From Janibacter cremeus (GTDB taxonomy: Bacteria; Actinomycetota; Actinomycetes; Actinomycetales; Dermatophilaceae): a stretch of 64,000 bases of DNA. The stretch is taken from NCBI RefSeq assembly GCF_013409205.1, contig NZ_JACCAE010000001.1, forward strand, positions 3,162,001 to 3,226,000, in the 5' to 3' direction. Below are positions 48,663 through 60,449 of this stretch, one piece after another. Numbering within the stretch: the first letter of the stretch is position 1; each line of letters begins with the position of its first letter. Made by a program: the position numbers and the translations under genes. A model generated the notes under the pieces. It searched no databases, was not told the DNA's origin, and saw only the letters and a list, made by a program, of their open reading frames with translations.

Positions 48663-49576
48663 GCCAGTCTGCTGCCGTCCCCGAGCGAGACGCCGAGGAC
48701 CCGAGCCCGGAGGTCATCGTGGTCACCGGCATGAGCGGAGCCGGCCGCTCGACGGTCGGCAAGGTCATGGAGGATCACGGCTGGTACGTCATCGACAACC
48801 TGCCCGTGATGCTCCTCGGCGACCTGCTGCGCCTGGCGGAGTCCCGGGTGGACGACGAGAGCCACCGCAAGGGCCCCGTACGCATCGGCATCGCCCTCGA
48901 TGTGCGCGCGCAGGGCTTCGAGACGCTGACCAGCTCGCTGCAGCGGCTGCGCGAGCACGGCTGGCGCACGCACCTGATGTTCCTCGACGCGACCAACGAG
49001 GCGCTCGTGCGTCGTTTCGAGAGCGTGCGTCGTCCCCACCCCCTGCAGGGCACGGGGCGCCTGCTGGATGCCATCCAGCGCGAGCGCGAGGTCCTGTCGG
49101 ACATCCGGGCGAGCGCCGAGATGGTCGTCGACACCTCGGGGCTGAACGTCCACCAGCTCGGGCGCAAGATCAGCCCGATCTTCCACGACGAGACCTCCGA
49201 GCGGTTGCGACTGGCCGTCCTGTCCTTCGGGTTCAAGTACGGGGTCCCGCTCGACGCCGACTTCGTCCTGGACATGCGCTTCCTGCCCAACCCGTTCTGG
49301 GTCCCCGAGCTGCGCGCGTTCACGGGGCGGGAGACCCAGGTCGCCGAGTACGTGCTCTCCCAGCCCGGGGCGCAGGAGTTCCTCGACGGTGTCGAGACCA
49401 TGCTCACCCCGGTGATCGCGGGCTACCTCCGGGAGAACCGGCGGTACGTCACCCTCGCCGTCGGGTGCACCGGTGGCAAGCACCGGTCCGTGGCCATGGC
49501 CGAGGCCCTCGCCTCCCGCCTCGGGTCGAAGGAGATCGCGACCTTCGTGGTCCACCGTGACCTGGGCCAGGAGTGA
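48659..49576 (+). CDS. rapZ: RNase adapter/nucleotide-binding protein RapZ family
   Basis: 305 residues. P-loop [19 protein letters not shown] (about 21-39), Walker B-like [14 protein letters not shown] near 107, and the C-terminal domain [19 protein letters not shown] with the HRS motif. In E. coli RapZ guides GlmZ RNA decay and senses glucosamine-6-phosphate; in actinobacteria the role is less clear, though the rapZ-yvcK-whiA order is strictly kept. ATG overlaps uvrC and the stop overlaps the yvcK GTG (GTGA). Confidence 0.94.
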   Translation: MSQSAAVPERDAEDPSPEVIVVTGMSGAGRSTVGKVMEDHGWYVIDNLPVMLLGDLLRLAESRVDDESHRKGPVRIGIALDVRAQGFETLTSSLQRLREHGWRTHLMFLDATNEALVRRFESVRRPHPLQGTGRLLDAIQREREVLSDIRASAEMVVDTSGLNVHQLGRKISPIFHDETSERLRLAVLSFGFKYGVPLDADFVLDMRFLPNPFWVPELRAFTGRETQVAEYVLSQPGAQEFLDGVETMLTPVIAGYLRENRRYVTLAVGCTGGKHRSVAMAEALASRLGSKEIATFVVHRDLGQE

Positions 49577-50529
49577 GTGTGTCGGACCTCCTTCGTTCGT
49601 CCAAGGTGGTTGCCCTCGGGGGTGGCCACGGCCTCGCGGCCTCGCTGTCCGCCCTTCGCCTCGTCTGCGAGCAGGTGACAGCCATCGTCACCGTCGCCGA
49701 CAACGGAGGGTCCTCCGGCCGCCTGCGGGACGACTTCGGTGTGCTGCCCCCCGGCGACCTGCGGATGGCGCTGACCGCGCTGTGCGACGACAACGAGTGG
49801 GGGCAGACCTGGAGCGACGTCCTCCAGCACCGTTTCACCGGTGATGGGGACCTCGCCGGGCACGCCCTGGGCAACCTGCTCATCGTCGCGCTGTGGCAGC
49901 TGCACGACGACCCGGTGATGGGTCTCGACCTCGTGGGTCGACTGCTCAGTGCCCGCGGCAGGGTACTGCCCATGGCGGCGGTGCCGCTCGAGCTGCGCGC
50001 GCAGGTCAGCGGCCTCGACGCAGCCGACCCCTCGGCCACGCAGGCCGTGGTCGGTCAGGTGGCCATCGCGAAGACCCGGGGCCTGGTGGAGTCGATCTGC
50101 CTCGAGCCGCAGGCACCGCCGGCACAGCCCGAGTCGCTGGCGGCGGTGCGCGAGGCGGACCACATCATCCTGGGGCCGGGCTCCTGGTACACCTCGGTCC
50201 TCACCCACCTGCTCGTCCCCGACCTGCGCACCGCGCTGGCCGAGGCCCCGGCTCGCAAGGTGCTCACCCTCAACCTCGACATGGACACCGCAGAGACGCG
50301 CGGCTTCTCCGCCACCCGGCACATCGAGACGTTGCACGAGGCCGCACCGGAGCTGGTGGTGGATGTCGTCCTCGCCGACCCCACCACCGTCGAGGACGCG
50401 AGTCGACTGTCCGCCGCGTGCGAGACCCTCGGTGCGCAGCTCGTGGTGGCACCGCTGTCGCAGGCACTGCACACCGACCGCCATGACGCATTACGGCTCG
50501 CGGCGGCCTATCGTGACATCCTCTCGTGA
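49573..50529 (+). CDS. yvcK: Gluconeogenesis/cell-wall factor YvcK (CofD-like fold)
   Basis: 318 residues. [18 protein letters not shown] (about 12-29) is the nucleotide loop, [20 protein letters not shown] the UDP-sugar binding region, and [20 protein letters not shown] the third conserved block. YvcK (CuvA in mycobacteria) binds UDP-GlcNAc and is needed for correct cell-wall synthesis and growth on gluconeogenic carbon. GTG start overlaps the rapZ stop. whiA follows after 34 nt. Confidence 0.94.
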   Translation: MSVSDLLRSSKVVALGGGHGLAASLSALRLVCEQVTAIVTVADNGGSSGRLRDDFGVLPPGDLRMALTALCDDNEWGQTWSDVLQHRFTGDGDLAGHALGNLLIVALWQLHDDPVMGLDLVGRLLSARGRVLPMAAVPLELRAQVSGLDAADPSATQAVVGQVAIAKTRGLVESICLEPQAPPAQPESLAAVREADHIILGPGSWYTSVLTHLLVPDLRTALAEAPARKVLTLNLDMDTAETRGFSATRHIETLHEAAPELVVDVVLADPTTVEDASRLSAACETLGAQLVVAPLSQALHTDRHDALRLAAAYRDILS

Positions 50530-50563
50530 ACGTGCTGGCCACCACCCCGGAAGGACGGACCCC

Positions 50564-52647
<2,084 letters not shown>

Positions 52648-52690
52648 GCCGCACCCGTTCAGCAGAAGATCGACGGCAAGAAAGGCATCC

Positions 52691-53899
52691 GTGAAGACCA
52701 TCGCTGACCTCGGCGACCTGCGCGGCCGGCGCGTCCTCGTCCGGTCCGACCTCAACGTCCCGCTGGACGGGGAGACGATCACCGATGACGGACGGATCAG
52801 GGCCTCACTGCCGACGATCACCCGTCTGGCCGACGCGGGTGCGCGTGTCATCGTGTGCGCCCACCTCGGTCGGCCGAAGGGGGAGCCGGACCCGCGCTTC
52901 TCACTCGCCCCGGTCGCCGCGCGACTGGGCGAGCTGCTCGGTGCGCCGGTGGCCTTCGCCACCGACACCGTCGGCGACTCCGCCCGCCAGAGCGTCGCGG
53001 ACCTGGACGAGGGCCGGGTCGCGGTGCTGGAGAACCTTCGCTTCAACGCGGGGGAGACGAGCAAGGACGAGGGCGAGCGAAGGGCCTTCGCCAATGCTCT
53101 TGCCTCTCTCGCCGATGCCTACGTGTCCGACGGCTTCGGTGTCGTGCACCGTGCCCAGGCCTCCGTCTACGACATCGCGACCCGGCTGCCGGCCGCTGTC
53201 GGCGGGCTCGTCCAGACCGAGGTCGAGGTGCTGCGTCGTCTGACGAGCGACCCGACGCGGCCCTACGCGGTCGTTCTCGGTGGTGCCAAGGTCAGTGACA
53301 AGCTCGGCGTCATCGACAACCTCCTGGCCACCGCCGATCGTCTGCTCATCGGCGGCGGCATGGTCTTCACCTTCCTCAGGGCCCAGGGGTACGAGGTGGG
53401 CAGGAGCCTCCTCGAGGAGGACCAACTCGACGTCGTGCGCGGGTATCTCGAGCGGGCCGAGCGCGACGGTGTCGAGATCGTGCTGCCCACCGACGTCGTC
53501 GCGGCCACCGATTTCGCCGCGGACGCCGACCACGAGGTCGTGGCAGCCGACGCGATCCCCGCCGACCGGATGGGGCTGGACATCGGCCCGCGCTCCGGTC
53601 GCCTCTTCGCCGAAAAACTCCTGGACTGCCGCACCGTCTTCTGGAACGGCCCGATGGGTGCCTTCGAGATGGAGCCCTTCGCTGCCGGCACCCAGTCCGT
53701 CGCCCGGGCCCTGGCCGACGTGACCAGGGCCGGTGCCCTCACCGTCGTCGGCGGTGGCGACTCCGCCGCTGCCGTGCGTCAGCTCGGTTTCGCCGACGAC
53801 GATTTCAGTCACATCAGCACCGGTGGTGGTGCCAGCCTCGAGTACCTCGAGGGCAAGGACCTGCCGGGTCTGTCCGTCTTCGAGCAGCAGGAGAACTGA
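52691..53899 (+). CDS. pgk: Phosphoglycerate kinase
   Basis: 402 residues. [13 protein letters not shown] (about 15-27), [57 protein letters not shown] and [11 protein letters not shown] are the substrate and ATP motifs in order. It makes ATP and 3-phosphoglycerate from 1,3-bisphosphoglycerate. GTG at 52691 with AAAGG upstream, 43 nt after gap; tpiA starts 2 nt after its stop. Confidence 0.98.
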   Translation: MKTIADLGDLRGRRVLVRSDLNVPLDGETITDDGRIRASLPTITRLADAGARVIVCAHLGRPKGEPDPRFSLAPVAARLGELLGAPVAFATDTVGDSARQSVADLDEGRVAVLENLRFNAGETSKDEGERRAFANALASLADAYVSDGFGVVHRAQASVYDIATRLPAAVGGLVQTEVEVLRRLTSDPTRPYAVVLGGAKVSDKLGVIDNLLATADRLLIGGGMVFTFLRAQGYEVGRSLLEEDQLDVVRGYLERAERDGVEIVLPTDVVAATDFAADADHEVVAADAIPADRMGLDIGPRSGRLFAEKLLDCRTVFWNGPMGAFEMEPFAAGTQSVARALADVTRAGALTVVGGGDSAAAVRQLGFADDDFSHISTGGGASLEYLEGKDLPGLSVFEQQEN

Positions 53900-53901
53900 T
53901 C

Positions 53902-54693
53902 ATGACCAGCCGCAAGCCGCTGATGGCGGGCAACTGGAAGATGAACCTCGACCACCTCCAGGGCACCCACCTGGTGCAGAAGCTCGACTGGACCCTGCGT
54001 GACGGCAAGCACGACTACGGTGCTGTCGAGGTGGTCGTCGTGCCACCGTTCACCGACCTGCGCTCCGTGCAGACGCTCGTCGAGGGTGACCGGTTGCTCA
54101 TGGGCTACGGCGCCCAGGACCTCAGCCCGCACGACTCCGGCGCGCACACCGGCGACATCTCGGGCGCCTTCCTCGCCAAGCTCGGCTGCAGCTATGCAGT
54201 GGTGGGCCACAGCGAGCGACGCGACGGCCACGGTGAGACCGACGAGGTCGTCGCGAGCAAGGCGGCGGCCGCCTTCCGCCACGGAATCGTGCCCATCGTC
54301 TGCGTCGGCGAGGGCCTGGAGGTCCGTGGCGCCGGCGAGCACGTCGCCCACGTCGTGGGCCAGGTCGAGGGCAGCCTCGCCGGCATCACGCCGGAGCAGG
54401 CTGCACGCGTCGTCATCGCCTACGAGCCGGTCTGGGCGATCGGCACCGGCGAGGTCGCGACGCCCGAGGACGCGCAGGAGGTGTGCGCGGCCATCCGCGC
54501 CACGCTCGCGCAGCTCTACTCCACCGAGACCGCAGAGGCGGTCCGGATCATCTACGGCGGATCGGTCAAGCCCGGCAACATCGCCTCCATCATGGCCGGT
54601 GCCGATGTCGACGGCGCGCTCGTCGGCGGAGCCTCCCTCCAGGCCGAGGACTTCGCCTCGATCTGTCGCTACCAGCAGCACCTGACCGCCTGA
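53902..54693 (+). CDS. tpiA: Triose-phosphate isomerase
   Basis: 263 residues. [10 protein letters not shown] (Lys of the active site, near 13), [12 protein letters not shown] (His near 100), [19 protein letters not shown] (Glu near 173), and [13 protein letters not shown] (phosphate loop). It interconverts dihydroxyacetone phosphate and glyceraldehyde 3-phosphate. ATG 2 nt after pgk, so the same transcript. Confidence 0.98.
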   Translation: MTSRKPLMAGNWKMNLDHLQGTHLVQKLDWTLRDGKHDYGAVEVVVVPPFTDLRSVQTLVEGDRLLMGYGAQDLSPHDSGAHTGDISGAFLAKLGCSYAVVGHSERRDGHGETDEVVASKAAAAFRHGIVPIVCVGEGLEVRGAGEHVAHVVGQVEGSLAGITPEQAARVVIAYEPVWAIGTGEVATPEDAQEVCAAIRATLAQLYSTETAEAVRIIYGGSVKPGNIASIMAGADVDGALVGGASLQAEDFASICRYQQHLTA

Positions 54694-54716
54694 CACCGAC
54701 AGGGTGAGCGGGGAGG

Positions 54717-54722
54717 TATCCT
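54717..54722 (+). promoter_or_regulatory. -10 box upstream of the secG leader ORF
   Basis: TATCCT ends 7 nt before a GTG at 54730, so secG probably has its own promoter besides readthrough from tpiA. Confidence 0.45.
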
Positions 54723-54729
54723 GACGTGG

Positions 54730-54795
54730 GTGCCCTCTCGGGTACCTGCCCGAACCAAGCCGACCGTGCCGACCGACAAGGACCTGATCGAGTGA
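54730..54795 (+). CDS. Possible leaderless 21-codon leader ORF coupled to secG
   Basis: GTG 54730 sits 7 nt after TATCCT and opens 21 codons (VPSRVPARTKPTVP then a short acidic end) to TGA 54793-54795, which overlaps the secG GTG as GTGA. The peptide is Pro/Thr/Arg-rich, with Pro at residues 2, 6, 11 and 14. The secG ribosome site (AAGGA) lies inside it, so ribosomes on the leader could affect secG translation. This rests only on position and spacing. Confidence 0.35.
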   Translation: MPSRVPARTKPTVPTDKDLIE

Positions 54796-55037
54796 ATGCC
54801 GTCCGCATCGGACTCCAGGTGATCCTCGTGATCACCGGCCTGATCCAAATCCTGCTCATCCTCATGCACAAGGGCAAGGGCGGTGGCCTCTCCGACATGT
54901 TCGGTGGCGGCATGTCGGCCTCGTTGGGCAGCTCGTCGGTCGCGGAGCGCAACCTGACTCGCTTCACGGTCGTCATCGGTCTGGTGTGGTTCACCTCGAT
55001 CGTCGGCCTCGGACTCGTCGACCGTTTCGACGCCTGA
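54792..55037 (+). CDS. secG: Preprotein translocase subunit SecG
   Basis: 81 residues from GTG 54792. Two membrane helices (VILVITGLIQILLILMH near 9-25 and VVIGLVWFTSIVGLGLVD near 59-76) flank the conserved GGGLSDMFGGGMSASLGSSS loop, the SecG signature. It is part of the SecYEG channel. An in-frame GTG at 54726 would add 22 residues that do not look like SecG. AAGGA is about 10 nt upstream. The position after tpiA is the usual actinobacterial one. Confidence 0.93.
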   Translation: MNAVRIGLQVILVITGLIQILLILMHKGKGGGLSDMFGGGMSASLGSSSVAERNLTRFTVVIGLVWFTSIVGLGLVDRFDA

Positions 55038-55066
55038 TCCCCGTCCCGATCACGTAGGAGATCCTC

Positions 55067-55417
55067 ATGGCAGGTGGTAACGCAATCCGCGGCAGCCGTA
55101 TCGGTGCCGGCCCGATGGGTGAGGCGGAGCGTGGCGAGGCCGCTGACCGCAGCTTTGTCTCCTACTGGTGCGCCAACGGCCACGAGATGACTCCGTCCTT
55201 CTCCGTCGACGAGGGCGTGGAGATCCCGGCCGAGTGGGTGTGCAAGCGCTGCGGCCTCCCCGCTGGTCGCGACAAGGAGAACCCCCCGGCGGCGCCGACC
55301 GCCGAGGTCTACAAGACCCATCTGGCCTACGTGAAGGAGCGCCGCTCCGACTCCGAGGGCGAGGCCATCCTCGAGGAGCGCCTCGGCGAGCTGCGCGACC
55401 GCGGCCTCATCCGCTGA
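55067..55417 (+). CDS. rbpA: RNA polymerase-binding protein RbpA
   Basis: 116 residues. The zinc-binding core is YWCANGHEMTPSFSVD and WVCKRCGLPAG, with two Cys-rich pairs (about 38-62), followed by the basic linker and sigma-interaction domain (TPEVYK-like PTAEVYKTHLAYVKERRS, then ERLGELRDRGLIR). RbpA is actinobacteria-specific; it stabilises the open complex with the principal sigma factor. GGAG precedes the ATG. Its last 11 nt overlap the convergent pgl gene. Confidence 0.96.
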   Translation: MAGGNAIRGSRIGAGPMGEAERGEAADRSFVSYWCANGHEMTPSFSVDEGVEIPAEWVCKRCGLPAGRDKENPPAAPTAEVYKTHLAYVKERRSDSEGEAILEERLGELRDRGLIR

Positions 55418-56147
55418 CCGGCCCCACTCCCGAGGCCGCCGCCTCGTCGACGAGCCAGACCGTGCGTTCCTGACCGCGGACCAGGACCGTGCTGCTCTGC
55501 TCGGCAGGTGCATCGGCCACCCCCTTCGCCACGGCTCCGGCCTTGTCCTGCCCGGAGACGATGAACCACACCTGCCGCGACCTGGACAGGCACTGCGCCG
55601 TGAGCGTCACTCGTGTCGGCGGAGGCTTGGGGGAGTCGTGGACCGCTACGGCGATGCCGGAGGTGTCCTGCTGCATCGGGTGGCCCGGGAAGAGTGAGGC
55701 GACGTGGCCGTCGGGGCCGACGCCGAGCAGGACGACGTCGAAGGTGCCGTTGCCGTGGGTGCGCAACTCCTCCTCGTAACGCCTGGCGGCCTCCTCTGCC
55801 GAGTCGACGTCGTCGGGCCCGAGGACCCGGTGGACCTTCTCGGAGGTGGTGGTGAGCGAGCGCAGGCCGGCATCGTCGTTCTGGGTGTCGTTGCGGTCGG
55901 GATCCCCCGCCGGGAGGTACCTCTCGTCCCCCCACCAGAAGTGGACCCGTGACCAGTCCACGGCGTCGTTGGCCGGGTGGTCCGTCAGTGCCGCGACGAC
56001 CGCCGAACCCATGGAGCCGCCGGTGAGGGCGACGTGCGCCTCGCCCCGGGCGGCGATGGCATCCTGCACGGCCGTGAGCAGGCGCCCGCTGGTCAAGGTG
56101 ATCAACCGGCTGGGGCCGGGGTGGACGACGAGCAGCGGTGCGGTCAT
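55407..56147 (-). CDS. pgl: 6-phosphogluconolactonase
   Basis: 246 residues. HVALTGGSMGSAVVAAL (about 37-53), WSRVHFWWGDERYLPAGDPD (about 66-85) and VVLLGVGPDGHVASLFPGHP (about 139-158) are the sugar-phosphate-isomerase-like motifs of Pgl. It hydrolyses 6-phosphogluconolactone. ATG 56147 has AGGAG 5 nt upstream; the GTG at 56153, which overlaps the opcA stop, is too close to that site. Last gene of the reverse pentose phosphate operon. Confidence 0.95.
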   Translation of the reverse strand: MTAPLLVVHPGPSRLITLTSGRLLTAVQDAIAARGEAHVALTGGSMGSAVVAALTDHPANDAVDWSRVHFWWGDERYLPAGDPDRNDTQNDDAGLRSLTTTSEKVHRVLGPDDVDSAEEAARRYEEELRTHGNGTFDVVLLGVGPDGHVASLFPGHPMQQDTSGIAVAVHDSPKPPPTRVTLTAQCLSRSRQVWFIVSGQDKAGAVAKGVADAPAEQSSTVLVRGQERTVWLVDEAAASGVGPVSG

Positions 56148-56149
56148 GG

Positions 56150-57268
56150 TCACTCCTGGTCCTCGAGCCGGTCGCGGACGGCGTTCCGGACGGCATCGGT
56201 ACTCGTGCCGGCGGCCTCGGGTGCGGCGTCGACCATGGCGCTGCGGATGGCGCCCCTGGACTCCTCGGCGAGGCGCTCGGCAGTGCGTCGGGCATCGCTC
56301 GGGGAGGGGACGAGGTCCTCATCGACGGCCTCGGTCATCGTCATCCTGCGTCGCGTGACCTGGGGCAGGCCCTTGGTCAGGGCGTCCTCGTACACCTCGT
56401 CCGCGTCGAGCCGGCGCAGCTCGTCGGCGAGACACTCGGCATCCGACCGGGGGGCGAGGGCGATGGCCCGTCGTGGCTGGCCCGGTTGGTCGAGGGTGGC
56501 GGTGGCCCCCCGGAGCGGACGGACCAGGTCGATGGGGCCGGAGTCGCGCTGCAGACGGACGCTGACGACCCCGGTACCCGTGCGCGAACGGACGAGGGAG
56601 ACGGGGCACTTCAGCCGGTGCCGGAGCCACCCGGCCAGCAGGTCTGCCGACGGCGAGTCCTGCGCGCCGACGACGGTGGCTGCGGTGACCGGCTCGAAGG
56701 GGGCCCGGTCCAGGGTCGTGGCGAGCAGGCCCCGCCAGAGGGTGATCCGGCTCCACGCCAGATCGGTGTCGCCGGGGGTGTAGCAGCGCGCCAGACGCTT
56801 GACCGTGGCGGCGATCGAGGTGGCCGCGGCGCTGTCGGTGATGCGTCGCTGGGCCATCGCACCGACCGGGTCCGCGCCGGGGTCCTTGGGCGCCTCGGTG
56901 GGCCACCAGGCGACGACGGGGGAGTCGGGCAGGACCAACGGTGTGACGACGCTGCGGGCATGCTTGACGAGCGCCCCGTACAGGCGCAGGACGATGACCT
57001 CCGAGGCGCCGGCGTCGCCGCCCACCCGGATCTGCGCATCCAGCCGCGCCTTGCCGCGGGCATTGGCCAGGATGACGCACACGATCCGAGCAGGGTGCTG
57101 GTGGCTGGCCGTGTTGGCCACGGCCAGCGCCTCCTCCGCGTCCTCCTCCGGGACGACGAGGACGAGCGTGAGCACCCGGCTGAGGGCCATCGCCCCCACG
57201 TCCTCGCGGATTTCGATCAGCCGCTGGGCCACCAGTCCGGTGCTCGCGCTGGGCAGGTCGACGATCAC
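56150..57268 (-). CDS. opcA: Glucose-6-phosphate dehydrogenase assembly protein OpcA
   Basis: 372 residues from the GTG at 57268, which overlaps the zwf stop as GTGA and has GGAGG 5 nt upstream. The family blocks RVLTLVLVVPEEDAEEALAV and VVAWWPTEAPKDPGADPVG are present, as are LARCYTPGDTDLAWSRITLW and RDSGPIDLVRPL. OpcA binds and activates Zwf in cyanobacteria and actinobacteria. A longer open stretch to 57748 lies antisense-in-frame inside zwf and is not used. Confidence 0.94.
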   Translation of the reverse strand: MIVDLPSASTGLVAQRLIEIREDVGAMALSRVLTLVLVVPEEDAEEALAVANTASHQHPARIVCVILANARGKARLDAQIRVGGDAGASEVIVLRLYGALVKHARSVVTPLVLPDSPVVAWWPTEAPKDPGADPVGAMAQRRITDSAAATSIAATVKRLARCYTPGDTDLAWSRITLWRGLLATTLDRAPFEPVTAATVVGAQDSPSADLLAGWLRHRLKCPVSLVRSRTGTGVVSVRLQRDSGPIDLVRPLRGATATLDQPGQPRRAIALAPRSDAECLADELRRLDADEVYEDALTKGLPQVTRRRMTMTEAVDEDLVPSPSDARRTAERLAEESRGAIRSAMVDAAPEAAGTSTDAVRNAVRDRLEDQE

Positions 57269-58806
57269 GGCATCCTCCAAGTGCGTCCATCCCGCTGCAT
57301 CATCGTGTCGGCGGCCACCGGCCCCCAGGTGCCGGCGGGATACTCCTCGACGGTGCCCTGTCTCCTCCAGAACTGCTCGATCGGGTCGAGGATCCGCCAG
57401 GAGAGCTCGACCTCCTCGTGGCGGGGGAAGAGCGGGGGGTCGCCGAGCAGCACGTCGAGGATCAACCGTTCGTACGCCTCGGGGCTGGACTCGGTGAAGG
57501 CGCGGCCGTAGCCGAAGTCCATCGTCACGTCCCGCACCTCCATCTGGTTGCCCGGGACCTTGGCGCCGAAGCGCATGGTCACGCCCTCGTCCGGTTGGAC
57601 GCGGATGACCACGGCGTTCTGGCCGAGTTCCTCGGTCTCGGTGTCCGTGAAGGGCAGGTGCGGGGCGCGCCTGAAGACGACGGCGATCTCGGTGACCCTC
57701 CGGCCGAGCCGCTTGCCGGTCCGCAGGTAGAACGGGACGCCGGCCCACCGGCGGGTCTCGATGTCCAGCCGCATGGCCGCGTAGGTCTCGGTGGTCGATC
57801 CGTCCGCAACACCCTTCTCCTGACGGTAGCCCGCGACCTTCTCACCGCCCTGCCAGCCGGACGTGTACTGGCCGCGGACGGTGGCCACGCCGAGGTCGTC
57901 CGGGACCCGGACGGCCGCGAGGATCTTCTCCTTCTCCATCCGCAGCGCCCCCGCGGCGAAGCTCGTGGGCTCCTCCATCGCGGTGAGGGCCAGTAGCTGC
58001 AGCAGGTGGTTCTGGATGACGTCCCGTGCCGCCCCGACGTCGTCGTAGTACCCCGCGCGGCCACCGATGCCGATGTCCTCGGCCATCGTGATCTGCACGT
58101 GGTCGACGTAGTGGCTGTTCCACACCGGCTCGAACATCTGGTTGGCGAAGCGCAGCGCGAGCAGGTTCTGGACGGTCTCCTTGCCCAGGTAGTGGTCGAT
58201 GCGGAAGATCGCGTCGGGTGGGAAGACCGCTTCGACGATCCCGTTGAGCTCCTGTGCGCTCTCCAGATCGTGGCCGAAGGGCTTCTCGATGACCACGCGC
58301 CGCCAGGAGTCGTCTTCCGCAGTGGCCAGACCGCTGCGCTGGAGCTGCTCGCAGACGATGGAGAAGTAGTCCGGCGGGATGGACAGGTAGAAGGCGTGGT
58401 TGCCGCCGGTACCGCGCTCGTCGTCGAGCTCGCGGACCGTCTTGGCGAGCAGATCGAAGGCCGCGTCGTCGTCGAAGACCCCGGGGACGAAGCGGAATCC
58501 CTCGGAGAGCGAGCGCCAGACCTCTTCGCGGAAGGGGGTGCGAGAGTGCTCCCGGACGGCTTCATAGACGACCTTGCCGAAGTCCTGGTCGGCCCAGTCG
58601 CGGCGGGCGAAGCCGACGAGCGAGAAGCCCGGTGGCAGCAGACCACGGTTGGCCAGGTCGTAGATCGCCGGGAGCAGCTTCTTGCGGGCCAGGTCCCCGG
58701 TGACCCCGAAGAGGACCAGGCTGCAGGGGCCGGCGATGCGTGGCAGGCGCTTGTCCCGTGGGTCCCGCAGCGGGTTGGTCTCAGGGGTGACGCGGGCGGG
58801 GCTCAC
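57265..58806 (-). CDS. zwf: Glucose-6-phosphate 1-dehydrogenase
   Basis: 513 residues. LVLFGVTGDLARKKLLPAIY (NADP loop, about 30-49), VVIEKPFGHDLESAQELN, and FRIDHYLGKETVQNLLALRF with the catalytic His (about 199-218). It oxidises glucose 6-phosphate to 6-phosphogluconolactone, making NADPH. GTG at 58806 overlaps the pgi stop (GTGA). Confidence 0.97.
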   Translation of the reverse strand: MSPARVTPETNPLRDPRDKRLPRIAGPCSLVLFGVTGDLARKKLLPAIYDLANRGLLPPGFSLVGFARRDWADQDFGKVVYEAVREHSRTPFREEVWRSLSEGFRFVPGVFDDDAAFDLLAKTVRELDDERGTGGNHAFYLSIPPDYFSIVCEQLQRSGLATAEDDSWRRVVIEKPFGHDLESAQELNGIVEAVFPPDAIFRIDHYLGKETVQNLLALRFANQMFEPVWNSHYVDHVQITMAEDIGIGGRAGYYDDVGAARDVIQNHLLQLLALTAMEEPTSFAAGALRMEKEKILAAVRVPDDLGVATVRGQYTSGWQGGEKVAGYRQEKGVADGSTTETYAAMRLDIETRRWAGVPFYLRTGKRLGRRVTEIAVVFRRAPHLPFTDTETEELGQNAVVIRVQPDEGVTMRFGAKVPGNQMEVRDVTMDFGYGRAFTESSPEAYERLILDVLLGDPPLFPRHEEVELSWRILDPIEQFWRRQGTVEEYPAGTWGPVAADTMMQRDGRTWRMP

Positions 58807-60449
58807 GCGCGGCCACCTCGCAGCGCGTCGCCGACCAGGGTCAGCCCGCGGTCGTGGTCGGCCAGATGCAGCACGAGGACCGGTCGTCCGTGATCGGCCA
58901 GCACGGCGGCATCGCCGCCGGCCTGGGCGCTGATGAACTCCCCGAGCGTGAAGTCACGCCCGGGGACGGGCAGGTCCTGGGCGGGTGTGTCGGTGATCTG
59001 CAGGTAGACGCCGGTGCGGGGGCCGCCCTTGTGGTACTGCCCCGTCGAGTGCAGGAAGCGCGGTCCCCACCCGAGGGTGGTCGGTCGCTGCACGCGGGCG
59101 GCCAGTGCGTCCACCGCCTCGGCGAAGGGGGCGTCGGCCTCCCGGTCGAGGTAGGCCATGACGGCGACGTACCCGTGCTCGTCGTCGAGCTGTGCGAGCA
59201 GGGCCTGCAGGGCCGTCTCGGTCGTGGTCGCCCCGCCGAGCCAGTCGCCACCGAGGTGACTGATCTCGACCGGGCCGTCCACGGCGTCAACGGCAGTCGC
59301 GGCCGTGTCGGACCCGGACATCCGGTCGCGGGCGGCCTGCTTGGCGCTCTCGACGTCGGGTTGGTCGAAGGGGTTGATCCCGAGCAGTCGCCCGGCCACC
59401 GCGGTGGCAACCTCCCACAGCAGGAACTGGGCCCCCAGCGAGCCGCCGACGTCCAGGGTGGAGGTTGGCGAGGTCGCGGGGAGCACGCGGGGGGCGGAGC
59501 CCCCCGGACGGTCTTCCTCGCCGACCTCGACGAGCCGACAGAGGGTGGCATCGGCCGGCAGCGGGGTCCGTCCGGGGTCTTCGAGGACGACGGGGAGGAG
59601 ACCGCGCTGCTGCTTGCCCGTGGACTCGGCGACCAGCTGCTCGATCCAGTCACCCAGGCCACGGGCGCTCGTCCCGTGGTCGACGAGGTAGAGCTTGTCG
59701 CGCAACGGACGAGTGCCTGCGATGGCCGCGGCGAGGCGCAGGCCGGGGTTGGCCTCGTCGTCCTCGGCGAGCAGGTCGGTGACGGCCTCGGCGTCGTCGA
59801 GCAGTGCCTCGACGTCGACACCGGCCAGCCCCGAGGGGATCAGGCCGAAGGCGGTCAGGGCGGAGTAGCGTCCACCGACGTCCGGGTCGGCGGTGACGAC
59901 CCGCTGGCCCTTGCGTCGGGCATCCTCCTCGAGCGGGCTGCCCGGGTCGGTCACGACGACGATCCGGGAGGCGGCGTCGATGCCCGCGTCGGCGAAGGCC
60001 TGCTCGAAGACGCGTCGCTGGCTGTCGGTCTCCACGGTGGAGCCGGACTTGCTGGAGACGACGACGGCCGTGCGGGCCAGGTCGATGGCCGCCGCACGCA
60101 CGACGTCCGGGTGACTGGAGTCCAGCACGGTCAGTGGGACACCGGCGGTGGCGCAGATGACCTCGGGCGCGAGCGAGCTGCCGCCCATGCCGCACAGCAC
60201 GATCCGGTCAACGCCCTGCTCGCGCAGCGTCTCGCGCAGCGCGCTGATCTCGCCGACGAGGTGCCGGGAGGTGCGGCCGAGGCCGACCCAGGACAGGCGC
60301 TTGGCTGCCTCATCCCGGGCCTCCTCGCCCCAGAGGGTGGCATCACGCTCGAACAGACGGCTGGCCACCCTGTCCGACACCAGGCCGGGGACATGGCCGC
60401 CCACCGCGTCGGCGGCGGCGCCGGAGGCGAGGACGGCCAGGCTGGTCAC
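58803..60449 (-). CDS. pgi: Glucose-6-phosphate isomerase
   Basis: 548 residues. [13 protein letters not shown] (about 85-97) and [20 protein letters not shown] (about 129-148) are the SIS-type sugar-phosphate motifs, followed by [20 protein letters not shown] and [13 protein letters not shown]. This is the long, divergent actinobacterial PGI form. It links glycolysis (fructose 6-phosphate) with Zwf. GTG at 60449 overlaps the tal stop. Confidence 0.95.
   Translation of the reverse strand: MTSLAVLASGAAADAVGGHVPGLVSDRVASRLFERDATLWGEEARDEAAKRLSWVGLGRTSRHLVGEISALRETLREQGVDRIVLCGMGGSSLAPEVICATAGVPLTVLDSSHPDVVRAAAIDLARTAVVVSSKSGSTVETDSQRRVFEQAFADAGIDAASRIVVVTDPGSPLEEDARRKGQRVVTADPDVGGRYSALTAFGLIPSGLAGVDVEALLDDAEAVTDLLAEDDEANPGLRLAAAIAGTRPLRDKLYLVDHGTSARGLGDWIEQLVAESTGKQQRGLLPVVLEDPGRTPLPADATLCRLVEVGEEDRPGGSAPRVLPATSPTSTLDVGGSLGAQFLLWEVATAVAGRLLGINPFDQPDVESAKQAARDRMSGSDTAATAVDAVDGPVEISHLGGDWLGGATTTETALQALLAQLDDEHGYVAVMAYLDREADAPFAEAVDALAARVQRPTTLGWGPRFLHSTGQYHKGGPRTGVYLQITDTPAQDLPVPGRDFTLGEFISAQAGGDAAVLADHGRPVLVLHLADHDRGLTLVGDALRGGRA

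Noticed and set aside
57269..57748. Upstream extension of opcA
   Set aside because: It lies within zwf in another frame; GTG 57268 has a good ribosome site and the GTGA overlap.
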